Assembly (NCBI RefSeq): GCF_000143415.4
Contig: NW_003314385.1
Coordinates: 99,649 to 163,648, forward strand
Direction of reading: 5' to 3'
Origin: Selaginella moellendorffii
Lineage: Eukaryota > Streptophyta > Lycopodiopsida > Selaginellales > Selaginellaceae
Length of the DNA: 64,000 nt
The notes below the pieces were generated by a model, which did no database searches, was not told the DNA's origin, and saw only the letters and a program-made list of their open reading frames with translations. The first letter of the stretch is position 1. Each line of letters opens with the position of its first letter. Of the stretch, positions 34,484 through 45,675 are shown piece by piece. Both the position numbers and the translations under genes were made by a program.

Positions 34484-35484
34484 ATGGCGGCCACAGCGGC
34501 AATGGTGTCCTCGGCGGCGGCATTGGCATCGTCGCGGAGCGGCGTCCATGGCGCCAGCCTCGTCTTGGCCAAGGCGCCCCTCCCCAAGGCGGTGGCGGCG
34601 AGGCAAAGCCTGAGCTGCAGCTGCTCCATGGCGGACGAGGAGGAGCAAGGAGTGTCGAGGAGACTGGCCTTGGCGCTGGCGGCCGGAGCTCTTGTGGCCA
34701 CCGGCAAGGTGTCCACTGCGAGTGCGGCTTATGGCGAGGCGGGTAAGCCGTTCTCCTCTTCCTTGCCATGGTTTTAGCTAGCAAGCTAATCCAATTGTCT
34801 CCTCGCTTTGCTCGAGCAGCCAATGTGTTTGGCTCGCCAAAGCAACAGTCGGGCTTCACCACCTTGACCGGCGATGGCTTCAAGCTGGACGTGCCCTCCA
34901 AGTGGAATCCCAGCAAAGAACTCGAGTTCCCTGGCACACTGCTGCGATACGAGGACAACTTCGACCAAAAATCCAACCTTGCAGTCATGGTCATCCCCAC
35001 GGACAAGAAATCCATCACCGACTACGGATCGCCCGAGGACTTTCTCAGTGCTGTAAGTATCAATCATCTCATGTCGATTCACTTGATTTCTTGCTTTCTT
35101 TTGCAGTATAGCTATCTCCTCGGCAAGCAGGCCTATGCTGGCAAGACCGTCTCAGAGGTATAGTTCATCTCATCCATGTCCATGAATCGAGCTCAAAGTT
35201 TTTGCGTGAATCCTGGCTGGCAGGGAGGATTTGATCCCAACGCCGTGGCCACTGCCGCGGTGCTACAATCCAAGACAAAAGACATCAATGGGAAGAAGTA
35301 CTACGATCTGGATGTACTGACCAGAACAGCCGACGGTGACGAGGGTGGCACGCACCAGCTGATCGTTGCGTCCATCAACAATGGCAAGCTCTACTTGCTC
35401 AAGGCACAAGCGGGCGACAAGAGGTGGTTCAAGGGCGCGCAGAAGTTCGTCAAGGGTGTTGCCGAATCCTTCAGCTTGGCTTAG
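34484..35484 (+). CDS. psbP: Oxygen-evolving complex 23-kDa protein of photosystem II
   Basis: Four exons (34484-34742, 34820-35052, 35107-35157, 35224-35484) give 267 aa. PsbP binds the lumenal side of photosystem II and supports the Mn4CaO5 cluster. The N-terminus has a bipartite transit peptide: a stromal part rich in Ala/Ser, then a twin-arginine thylakoid signal ([16 protein letters not shown]) ending in ASA before AYGEAANVFG. The mature protein shows [58 protein letters not shown] and [16 protein letters not shown], matching PsbP rather than PPL/PPD paralogues. The start is the ATG at 34484. It is divergent from the PPR gene across a 219-bp gap. Confidence 0.96.
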
Positions 35485-35626
35485 ATATATATACCTTATA
35501 GCAAGCTCCACCACAAAGCTCTAAAACGTGAAAGAAAGCGATCCTTAAATTCATCGCTGATCGCTCTCGCTCTCGATAGAGGTGTACATTTTCTACGATG
35601 CTTGCGTGAATTTTATTCAAGGAATA

Positions 35627-37069
35627 TCAGAAGAATTTAAATTGTAAACCAGTTTGGCGCGAACGATTACTCTCGAGAACTTTGTTGATCAAGTCTTTGA
35701 TCTTCCGAGGCGATACCTTGAAAGCAGCGCGAGCGGCCTGTTTCACCTGGGCAGCCTTGCTCCTCACAAGTTCGCCCTCGTCAATCACCGCGCGAAAAGC
35801 TTGCTCGAAAGCAATTCTCGTGATCAAACCATCTTTTCCATCTTTCGCCAGCCCCACGCCAATCCCCAAGTGCTCCACGATAATCCGTGCGTTCCCTCGC
35901 TGCTCTCCATAAAATGGCATCGTGATCATCGGAACGCCCCGGCTTAAGCTCTCCATCGTTGAGTTCCATCCGCAGTGGGTCATGAAACCACCCACGGCCC
36001 TGTGCGACAGAACCAAGAGCTGTGGTGCCCATTTCCTCACCGCCATTCCTGTCTTGTTCGTCGTCGCCCGTTCCAGGAATCCTTCCGGAAGTAACTCCTC
36101 GGCACCATTGTGCAAAACCCACAGAAATCTCTTCTCGCTTGCTTCCAATCCAAGCGCAAGCTCTTCGATTTGTTTCCGGTTAGCGCGAGCGAAGCTTCCA
36201 AACGAGATGTACACGACGGACGCGGTGGGCTGCTCGTCCAGCCATGCCAAGCACTCGACTTTGTCATAGTCTTCACAAGCATTGTCCTCCGCGAAGTAAG
36301 AGTCTGGAAGCAAAGGCCCGATATCCACGAAAGGAACCTTGTTGGGATTTATCTGGGGGTTCTCGCTCACAGCGATGCATGCCTCCTCCTCGATCGCAGC
36401 AAACGTGTTGCACATCACTCCAGCTGCCTCGTGATCTCGAACAGCGTTTGTCACGTAGAAATCCCGCATGACTTTGGGGACTGTCTCTAAGATCAAGTCG
36501 ATAACTTGGTCGCTCGAGAGTGGCGAGAGTCCAGCCGAATCTATCCCGGGTATTCGCACCAGCTCTTGAACTCGTACAGGAAGCTTGTTCTGGTGTAGCA
36601 TATTCTTGACGTAGAAATGGAAGGCTAGTGCCATTCCCGGCGATGGGTAGAAGATAATCCTGGGAATGTTGAGCTCGTCTGCTACGTCTTGGGCCCAGGA
36701 AGCAAGCAAGTTGTCCGTGATGATGCAGCTTATAGGAGGATTGGCAGCACTAATGAGCTCCTTAAGTTCTACTCCATCTTCGGGATGGAATCCAAAGGCC
36801 CAGCCCATGAGCTCCATCGAGTCGTGCCCTGAGCTCGATTCCTGCTGCTCTTTGGAAGGGAAGTTTTTCTTGAGCGTCTGGAACTTGATGTGTGGGTTGC
36901 ATGCTCGTGCTTTGGCCTCTCTCTTCACTTGCTCAAGCCTAAAATCATGACAAACGTAGCTTACCTCGAAATCAAGGCCGGCTAGCCTGCTCGCGAGCAC
37001 CAAAGCTGGGATCATATGCCCTTGAGCTGAATAAGGAACCACCATCAAGTGAGGGACCTCCTCCTCCAT
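35627..37069 (-). CDS. Family 1 UDP-glycosyltransferase
   Basis: Intronless, 480 aa from the ATG at 37069. Plant UGTs move sugar from UDP-sugars to small molecules in the cytosol. The N-terminal acceptor domain has the expected catalytic His (H18 in YSAQGHMIP). The C-terminal 44-residue PSPG box runs from W347 to Q390: WAPQLLVLSHRAVGGFMTHC, then GWNSTMESLSRGVPM and PFYGEQ. All sugar-contacting positions (W, HCGWNS, E, final E/D-Q pair) are kept. The final Gln agrees with a UDP-glucose preference in this family. The acceptor is not predictable. A decayed copy of the 3' end of a related gene lies at about 59.24-59.40 kb, so the locus once held more than one UGT. Confidence 0.94.
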   Translation of the reverse strand: MEEEVPHLMVVPYSAQGHMIPALVLASRLAGLDFEVSYVCHDFRLEQVKREAKARACNPHIKFQTLKKNFPSKEQQESSSGHDSMELMGWAFGFHPEDGVELKELISAANPPISCIITDNLLASWAQDVADELNIPRIIFYPSPGMALAFHFYVKNMLHQNKLPVRVQELVRIPGIDSAGLSPLSSDQVIDLILETVPKVMRDFYVTNAVRDHEAAGVMCNTFAAIEEEACIAVSENPQINPNKVPFVDIGPLLPDSYFAEDNACEDYDKVECLAWLDEQPTASVVYISFGSFARANRKQIEELALGLEASEKRFLWVLHNGAEELLPEGFLERATTNKTGMAVRKWAPQLLVLSHRAVGGFMTHCGWNSTMESLSRGVPMITMPFYGEQRGNARIIVEHLGIGVGLAKDGKDGLITRIAFEQAFRAVIDEGELVRSKAAQVKQAARAAFKVSPRKIKDLINKVLESNRSRQTGLQFKFF

Positions 37070-37326
37070 TATTGATCACTCTCCTTGGTACCCTGGACTT
37101 CCTTCTAGACAGGCCTTGAAACAAATGGTGCCAAAATGATCACTGTTGTTCCGGCAAAAATGAAGCAGCATAGCTCGCTCGTAGCATCGACAAACAAGCT
37201 AAAACGAATCTTAAGACAGAGCATAAAAAACAAAACAAATACCATCGGTGAGGATCGGCTTGTTAGCTTATGCCACCACCTCGGGTAGTTGTCCATCATA
37301 CTTGATAACCTCCTCTAACTCGTCAT

Positions 37327-37388
37327 TGTTACATGACACACCTCACCACATCTGTTAGTGCAGTGTGCTTTGATCCCGATTTGTCTCA
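37327..37388 (+). repeat. 5' LTR of the copia element (62 bp)
   Basis: Begins TG and ends CA next to the primer-binding site. It shares CTCACCACA and GCTTTGATCCCGATTTGT with the 3' LTR but lacks an internal segment present there. The divergence indicates an old insertion. Confidence 0.8.
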
Positions 37389-37412
37389 TGGTATCGGAGC
37401 TGGGATAGCATT

Positions 37413-38424
37413 ATGGAAGGAAAGCCATCCATCCACAAGTTTGATGGAGAAGAGATTCAAGATCCATCTTGAATCCTACCTCTTGTTTCATGGTTTGTAG
37501 GGGATTGTAGATGGGACAGAGCCATCACCAGCTCTAGGCTTTAGCGCTGCTGAGGTGCATGGTTAGAACGTTTGGGATTCCAAGGCTAGAGGGAGTATTG
37601 TGATGTGCTTGTCCTTGAATGTTTTCTTTGCTGCTCCATCAATTCTAAAGTCCATTGTGGTAGTGCTTTGGACATGGTTGAGTGACACTTACAGCACCAA
37701 GAGTGAAATGGATGTCTTCAACTTCTATTCACAAATGGATTCCTTGAGGCTAGAGGAAAATGGTAGTATCCAGACTCACATTGCCAAACTCCAAGGCTTC
37801 TTCACACAATTTGCAATTGTTGGGGCAAAGCACTATCTCACATATGAGCAGCAAAAGATGCAACTCTATAAGTCCTTGCCAGCTAGTTGGAAGAATGCAG
37901 TTGAGAGCTTGCTTCTCCAACTAGGGATGACTTGGGCAGATGCCATGAGGAGTCTTCACAACATTGAAGCCATGTGGAACGAGAGAGCAGAAATACCATA
38001 GGCTATGTATGTTTTGCAGGCTTCTGGTAAGCCAAGGTGGCAAAACTGCATACAGCTGCAAATGCCCAGAAAGGGCAAAAATCCATGGCATCTGGGCATG
38101 CCAAGAATCAATGCATTTGCTGTTTGGAGATGGGCTATTGGGCTTGAGATTGTACTAGCTATGATGGCAAAAAGCCAATCTACTCAAGGGTGATGGAATT
38201 GGTACAACAAATGAGGCTATTGAGGAGCTCTACAATGTAGAGGCAGTTGTAGCACCGAGTAGGCAGCTCTTAGACTCTAGTTGTACTAATCTTATGGGCA
38301 ATAAGAAGAGTTTTTTTGAGTGTTATCAGTTGAGAATTGGAAAATGTGGTGTTTATTTAGGTAACAATACCACTATCCCTGTGGAAGGCATTGGGCAATT
38401 TGGCTCTCACTTGACCATAACATT
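37413..38424 (+). pseudogene. Copia gag and protease start, broken
   Basis: An ATG at 37413 opens KPSIHKFDGEE, the start of a copia Gag, followed by frame breaks. The frame at 37600-38001 keeps the UBN2-like part: TWLSDTYSTKSEMDVFNFYS, EENGSIQTHIAKLQGFF, KSLPASWKNAVESLL. The zinc-knuckle area (38005-38190) is degenerate. The protease follows with DSS in place of the catalytic DSG and LGNNTTIPVEGIGQF, and is interrupted at 38424 by the target-site duplication of element A. The matching downstream part resumes at 53923. Confidence 0.8.
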
Positions 38425-38429
38425 TAATG

Positions 38430-39681
38430 TGTGAGACACAAAATCCCTAGGCCCCAAAGTGGAGCCGGAAGGGTGCCACGTGGTAGTGGCCGAAGCGAAA
38501 GCCAAACGAGTGTAGCACGTTTGGACTAAAAGCTCCGACTTGAGAGGTCGAGAGCGGGAGTGGAACTCCCAACAAAGTGCTCAAGGAGCGAGCACGAAGC
38601 GAACAATAAGCAAGGCTCCAAAAAGGGACCCAAAAAGGACCAACACATGACACGTGGAAGTGTCCGAGATGGAGTCCGAGGCGGACCCTAGTTGGAGTCC
38701 GAGATGGACCCGAAGTGGAGTCCGAGATGGACCTGAGATGGAGTCCGAGATGGACCCGAGATGGAGTCCGAGATGAAGTCCGAGGTGGACCGAGACGGAG
38801 TCCAAGGTGGACTTGAGGTGGAGTCCGAGATGGACCGAGATGGAGTCCGAGATGGACCGAGACGGAGTCCGAGATGGAGTCCGAGATGGAGTCCGAGATG
38901 GAGTCCGAGGTGGACCCGAGGTGGAGTCCGAGATGGACCGAGACGGAGTCCGAGATGGAGTCCGAGATGGACCGAGACGGAGTCCGAGATGGAGTCCGAG
39001 ATGGAGTCCAAGAAGGACCCGAGATGGAGACCGAGGTTGAGACCGAGACCGGGACCGAGACCGAGACCGGGACCGAGACCGAGACCGAGACCGGGACCGA
39101 GACCGAGACCGAGGCCAAGGCTGAGACCGAGCCCGAGTCCGAGTCCGAGTCTGAGAGGGTGAAAGCCCAAAGCGTTCGTCTCCCAGACCCTGGGGGGTTT
39201 GGTGAGCTCCAAAAGTATAGTAGGGGGGAGGACTGCAATGGAGCCAGTTTGGCCAGGAAAGGCCAGTTTGGCCTAGGAAGGCCAGACCCAGTGTTGGGTG
39301 ATAAACTGACCACTGGGAAGTCCAAGACTAGAGTGAATACGGACCGACAAGCAGGGTAGCTTGGTGAAGTGTTCAAGGGCCGGCTCTAGTTCCCCCGGGA
39401 GATCGACTGGCCGATGCTCCTAGTCCAAGTGTGGGTGGCGCTACTTACTTGGATACCAGGCGTGGCTCAATAGAACCTCGCTCTAAGCCCATGGCTAGAG
39501 CACCTAAAGGCGAAAGGTGGGGAGAGTACCCAGGTGGCTCGCGTAAGGCCACGGTGTTCCGAAATGTTGTCCCAAAGGCCCAAACTGTGGAAAGGAAGAG
39601 GAGCAGTCCTCTGAGGTAGTGACCAAGGACACAGTCGTGTGGTGAGGAAGTCCCAGAGGACCGTGGGACTTAGTGGTCGGG
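38430..39681 (+). repeat. 5' LTR of element A, first part
   Basis: Corresponds to the first ~1.3 kb of the 3' LTR at 52137. It ends with TCGGG, the target-site duplication created by element B; the rest of this LTR continues at 47592. Confidence 0.9.
38660..39150 (+). repeat. GAGTCCGAGATG/GACCGAGACC tandem array in the A 5' LTR
   Basis: Array of 6- and 12-nt units (GAGTCC GAGATG, GACCGA, GACCCGAGATG variants), all close to multiples of three. The lack of stop codons creates long ORFs in several frames on both strands that encode only (R/S/P/W/D/G/V/E/M) low-complexity sequence. I regard these ORFs as by-products. Confidence 0.9.
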
Positions 39682-41622
39682 TGTAAGCGACTAATTTTTC
39701 CATTCTACTTTAGTCACTTAACCACACCTCCAACCACTTAGAGGAGTCTCGTTCACAACCTCCATAGGTCCAATTTAGGACTTGGGACTTGCTAGCCCCA
39801 AGAATGGCATCCATGCCACTCCACACTTGCACCTGGTCCAAGTGCTCCACGTGTCCGGTCCCAAGACCGACACCCAAAGGTACCACTGACATCTCGGCCC
39901 GTTACGCTAAGGCCATGCCCATTCACCTTTGCTGCACTAGTGGTCCAATACCACTTGCATCACCATCCCGTCTCTCCAAGACTGGGCCATCTGTCCACGA
40001 GTGGTCATCCTGGATCCACTCCTTAGCATCCTTAGGATGCCCACAGACCTGGGGAATCGCCTTCCCGAAAGTCCCTTTGTCAGTTCCTACCAAGTCCCTT
40101 TCTGCCCCTGGCCGTGTTTGCCAACACTGCCACTGGATCGAGGCCCACAGGCCCGACCACTAAGTCCCATGGTCCTCTGGGACTTCCTCACCACACGACT
40201 GTGTCCTTGGTCACTACCCCAGAGAACTGCTCCTCTTCCTTTCCACAGTCTGGGCCTTTGGGACAACATTTCGGAACACTGTGGCCTTACGCGAGCCACC
40301 TGGGTACTCTCCTCGCTTTCTGCCCTTGGGTGCTCTAGCCATGGGCTTAGAGCGGGTTCCGTTGAGCCACACCAGGTATCCAAGTAGGTAGTGCCACCCA
40401 CACTTGGACTGGGAGCATCGGCCAGTCGATCTCCCGGGGGAACTAGAGCCGGCTCTTGAACACTTCACCAAGCTACCCCGCTTGTCGGTCCGTGTTCACT
40501 CTAGTCTTGGACTTCCCAGTGGGCAGCTCATCACCCAACACTGGGTCTGGCCTTCCTGGGCCAAACTGGCCTTTCCTGGCCAAACTGGCTCCACTGCAGT
40601 CCTCCCCCTTACTATACTTTTGGAGCTCACCAAACCCCCCAGGGTCTGGGAGACGAACGCTTTGGGCTTTCACCCTCTCAGGCTCCGGACTCGGACTCGG
40701 ACTCGGACTCAGACTCGGACTCGGACTCGGGCTCGGGCTCGGTCTTGGCCTCGGCCTCGGTCTCGGTCTCGGTCCCGGTCTCGGTCTCGGTCCCGGTCTC
40801 GGTCCCGGTCTCGGTCTCGGTCCCGGTCTCGGTCCCGGTCTCGGTCTCGACTTCGGACTCCATCTCGGACTCCATCTCGGGTCCATCTCGGGTCCACCTC
40901 GGACTCCATCTCGGACTCCATCTCGGACTCCATCTCGGACTCCATCTCGGACTCCATCTCGGGTCCATCTCGGGTCCATCTCGGACTCCATCTCGGACTC
41001 CATCTCGGGTCCATCTCGGACTCCATCTCGGACTCCATTTCGGGTCCATCTCGGGTCCACCTCGGACTCCATCTCGGACTCCATCTCGGACTCCATCTCG
41101 GGTCCATCTCGGACTCCATCTCGGACTCCATTTCGGGTCCATCTCGGGTCCACCTCGGACTCCATCTCGGGTCCATCTCGGACTCCATTTCGGGTCCATC
41201 TCGGGTCCACCTCGGACTCCATCTCGGGTCCATCTCGGACTCCATCTCGGACTCCATTTCGGGTCCATCTCGGGTCCACCTCGGACTCCATCTCGGACTC
41301 CATCTCGGGTCCATCTCGGACTCCACTTCGGACTCCAACTCGGGTCCATCTCGGACTCCACTTCGGACTCCAACTCGAGTCCATCTCGGACACTCCCACG
41401 TGTCATGTGTTGGTCCTTTTGGGTCCCTTTTTGGAGCCTCGCCTTTTGCTCGCTTCGTGCTCGTTCCTCGAGCACTTCGTTGGGAGTTCCACTCCCGCTC
41501 TTGACTTTTCAAGTCGGAGCTTTTGGTCCAAACGTGTTACGCTCGTTTGGCTCTCGCTTCGGCCACTACCATGTGGCGCCCTTCCAGCTCCACTTTGGGG
41601 CCTAGGGATTTTGTGTCTCACA
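39682..41622 (-). repeat. Left LTR of element B (its 3' LTR), 1941 bp
   Basis: Inverted relative to element A. Its 40680-41395 part is the complement of the repeat array, opening with CTCGGACT units, then CTCGGTCC/CTCGGT units, then CTCGGACTCCAT units. It is adjacent to the polypurine tract complement, so it is the 3' LTR of B. Confidence 0.9.
40680..41395 (-). repeat. Short-period array in left LTR of B
   Basis: About 170 bp of 6-nt CTCGGT/CTCGGT-CCCGGT units, then about 540 bp of 9- to 12-nt CTCGGACTCCAT/CTCGGGTCCAT units. There are thirty more bases of hexamers than in the right LTR. Confidence 0.9.
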
Positions 41623-44600
41623 ACTCCACCACCCATAGACGAAGTTCGATGTCCTCATCGAACGGTAAACCCTTTCATAAAGTAACACCCACATGTGTTA
41701 CCATTTCCATCTTTGGCACCTAGCCAATCTTTGTCTATGGTTTGACATCAAAGGCTCACCATGCCTTGTCCATCCTTTAAGGAGCGTAGTCTCTCCAATT
41801 TAGAGACTGATTGGACCACATGTAATGGTTCATCCTTTTATTGGTTTAGTTCTCGCTAAACCTCTTAGAGACCCTTCTTTAAGTCAATCCCACTACTCCT
41901 TCTCGAGTAGTCTCAATTTCCATCGATATAACCTTTGCACTTTGGAACTTTGAATTTTGACTTCTTGGAGTCAATTTCTTAGGTGTCTCCGACACCTTGC
42001 CTTGCACCTTTTGTGCAACTCCACTTCCCATCCTAGGAAGTTCTCTACTCGAGGGCACCATCATCCTCTCTTCTATTTCGTGCCAAAGTTCCAGTTATCA
42101 TACTTTGTGCTAGGGCTGTTCATGGCCCTATCATTTGGCTACCTTACCGCTCCCTCCCTTGGAGCTTCCACTTTCGCCAAATCGGAGCATTTCGGAATCC
42201 CTCCTTGGAAACACACTTCCTTTCCCGCAACTTGTTAGCGTCCAACACATTAGTGTTCCTCGCCTAACTTTGTCACTTGGATTCCTTCCAAGGGATTCCA
42301 CGGCCCTATCTTGGCCACTCATCTTTTGCTCCTATCCGTTGATTGTTGCACCAAGCAACATCGAATCTCTACCTCCCTCCTTGAGGTATTGTTTCGGTTC
42401 CATAGCAAAGACTCTTCTTTGCCAAGTCCGGAGGACGTTCACCCCTAGTACGTCTCTTTAGCATCTTCTGCTATGGGCTCTATCCACGGCCCAACTTCGT
42501 GACCCTCCCATGGGTCTTTTATAGAGACTACTTTCCTCGGACTCACTATGCCATCGCACGGTCATAGTTTATTTCCCTTAGGTGCTCTTCCCACTTGGTT
42601 ATCACGACCAAGCAACACCACCTTAAACAGTTCAATTTCAACATTTTGAACCAGGAACTTCATTCCTTAGCCACCCAAGGACCTTGTCCTTATCTGGCCA
42701 TAAGATCACCTAGTGATCTCACCTTGGCACCTTAACAGAGTTGCCAAGAGGTACTTGGTTTTCTAGACCTCCAAGTTGTTGACTATAACCCCGGGGGCAT
42801 CCCCCACACTTGGCGGTGCACCCAAGCTAGCCCTTACGGCCAAGGGTTCATAGCAACTGAGATTAGGTGTCCCCATCTCACTCACCACGACCTTGGTGCC
42901 ACTTGCACCAAAGTGTTCAAGTTAGATATGCTGAGCTTTCACACTAAGCAATCTAACCGTGCATCACGACTCCGAGGCATCCCTCGCTTGGCGGTGTGCC
43001 CAAACCAGTCTCCCCACTGAGAGTCCATGACCACCGAAATATGAGTGTCCTCATATTCCAAACCATCACCACGCCCTAGTGATTTGGGACTCGAACCCAA
43101 GCACTAGAGGGTCGGGACTCGAACCCAACCTCCGTATATGCATCTACGGATGGCATCACACAAGATGCCTGGCGTGACTCCCCACGCCGGTGCACCAACT
43201 TATTTTTAAAGCGCGCTACTGATCACAGCTTAGGAACCTAGTTCCTCCACACTACCAAGTCCTCTCACTTGACATGTCTGTGATCATGCATGGACTCTTC
43301 CATGCTTGGCCCCATGGCCCACCCTTTTTGAAGTTATCACCTTCAACTAGGGTCTTTGTTCCCCCGACGTGCCAATCTCACTTGGCAAGTTCTCCGACCA
43401 TTGTAACATGGTTCCTGCATAAGCGTGAAAGTCCTTGACCATCGACTTTCGTTCAAAGCCCTCTCTTTGAACACTCGGGGACTACTTCCCTAACCTTGAT
43501 AACCTTGCCTCATGGCAAGTTTCAAGACCACGCTTCTGCTGCGCCACTCTGATTTCGCGCATTCCATGAACCATTTACACTTGGCCTTTCTAGGTACTAC
43601 GCTACCTAGAATCGTCTTTGGGAACCTTGAAGGAACTCTATCCCTCAGCTTGCTAAGGCCTCCCTTTTTGCAAGCCTTCCAAATGCCATATAGTCTAACA
43701 TGGACAATTCCATGTTTTAGACTCTCCATGGCATCACGGTTGCTAGCGGCAACACCCTTGAGCCCCCACTTGATTTTCCACTCCCAGCTGGCATAACCAA
43801 CCTTGGTTATGCCCTTTGATTTCTATGGTTCAGTTCCATCCCAACACTACTTGCCTTTGGCTTCACACCTTTCCTTCGGTCATTCTCCTCCAGACCAGGA
43901 GGATAGCTTTGCACTTTCTATCATGCCTTAGCAAGTATTCTTAGGGATGAACCTACCCAATAGCCCAGGGAGTGGTTCCTCAATCCGGGTATGCTCAGCT
44001 TATAATCCCACACACTGGGGTTACATTGTTGCTTATGGGCCTTTACATGCCCATCACTAGCCTTGCCAAAATTCCATTTTTGGCTTTGTCCAACTTGGGT
44101 AGACAGTCCTCTCCTGTCTCCGCAACCTTGAACATTTGGATAGCACCTTCTATCCATCATTCGCTAGGGACTTAGTCCCTTGGGCTTTATCCATTGCCCT
44201 CGCGACATCAAACACCACCTCTTGGTGTTCTAGAGTGTTCGGGTGTCCCAATGATGGCTTCCTTGACAATGAATATTTCCTTTCATGACATTGACTTGCT
44301 ATATCGCAACATCAGCAATTTATCCCCCGTAAGGGTATATCTAACTTCTTTATACCATTAAGAAGTCTTGGGTAGTTACCTTCTACCCGCTTAACCAATT
44401 ATCTTGCACCTCTTGCTTAGTTGCCCCATAGCTGTCAAGTCTTACAACTCATTGCTTGGTGCTTTCACACCTCCATCATTATCTGGGTCACCACACTCCA
44501 ACTGCATGCTCTGCAGCTTAGGCTATGCTATTCCCATTTCCATTGGGATTCCTTTGGCAAGGGGTTCTCATGAACCCACCAACATAGCCTCAAGGTATCA

Positions 44601-45675
44601 CACCTTGGCACATTTGGTGTCTCCACACCATCGGCTCCACGAGCCTACCTCTATGACACTTTTTCTTTGTGTCTAAGTCTTTGCCAAGACCAATACCGCT
44701 CTTTCTCATGCCAACCATTTGTTAGCACGGCACCATAGAGGTCACACACAACTTTGTGTCAAAGTTGTTTTCTATTTGGGAACACCTTTCCCATAACTTT
44801 AGCATGGCATATTTTGCCATTGATGAGATACCCTCTGTTCTCATCCTTGGATCCTATGATCCCCCCCCCATCCTTTGTGGGGTACAACACACCTCAGTCC
44901 AAATGCTTCCATCAGTCCTTTTAGGACCATCCATTGACTCTACTTGAGTCATCCAGCAATTTTGGACTTGGTTAATCCACAGACCCGTAAGGTCCTACTT
45001 GTGAGGCACTAGCTCACTGGAATACACTTCTTGCATTCCTGTCCTACTCAAAAGGACTATTTTCACAAGTGTTACTCCGACACTTGATTTTGTTCTCTGG
45101 GGGCAACCTTTGCCCCTTAGGACTACTTGTCCATGTGATGAGAACACCAACTCATCCACTTAATACACCCCCAACTCCTTGGGTTGTTCCAGCATTTATT
45201 AGAGGTAGCCCCGGCTACCTTTTCAAGGACTTGAGTCCTCTTCCGTATTTGACCTCCCACGGTCATTACTTTTGGTCTCACTTTCATGAGCACCAACCTC
45301 AACTATGTGAGGAAAATCTTGTGACTCCTTTATTGATTTGGAGTCTTTATCTTTCCCGTGATCCCAACTGTAGTTGTTTACCACAACTACATTAGCCAGT
45401 TTGCTAAGTCAAACGCTCATCTGGATCACATCCTCAACTCTTTGAGGAAAACCATATACTGTTCCCAAGATCCCAAAGTCGTTCCATTATTGGCCCTTTT
45501 CTATCCACCACCTCGTCTACAAGTTCACACATGAACTGTAGTGGAGAGCCATGTCTTCCCGACTTGCTACTCCTCAAGGATAGGCCCACTCCTCGGACCT
45601 TCCGATGCCAACACTAGTGGTGATATACTTGAGCACCAATAAAAGTCGGACTAAGGAACAGCTCCGATACCAAAT
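41623..45675 (-). other. Internal region of element B, non-coding and rich in hairpins
   Basis: No domain of gag or pol is visible in any frame; the longest ORFs are around 100 codons. The region is full of short perfect inverted repeats a few tens of bases apart, for example at 41843-41862, 41893-41910, 41982-41996, 42113-42128, 42345-42359 and 45370-45390. It is homologous, in reverse, to 48062-52136. Confidence 0.75.
43087..43125 (-). other. Pair of Pol III B-box/T-arm-like motifs in element B
   Basis: Complement of GGTTCGAGTCC at 43087-43097 and again at 43115-43125. The B-box consensus of tRNA genes and SINEs is GGTTCGANTCC. The same pair is kept in element A. Confidence 0.45.

Noticed and set aside
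38660-39150. Possible CRISPR-like repeat array
   Set aside because: Units are 6-12 nt without unique spacers, and the DNA is a plant nuclear LTR.
40404-41685. ORFs of 265-409 codons in both strands of the B left LTR (and their twins at 46398-47616, 38447-39376, 52154-53142)
   Set aside because: They overlap in nearly all frames, consist of repeat-derived Arg/Ser/Pro/Trp/Glu/Met strings and exist only because the array units avoid stops.
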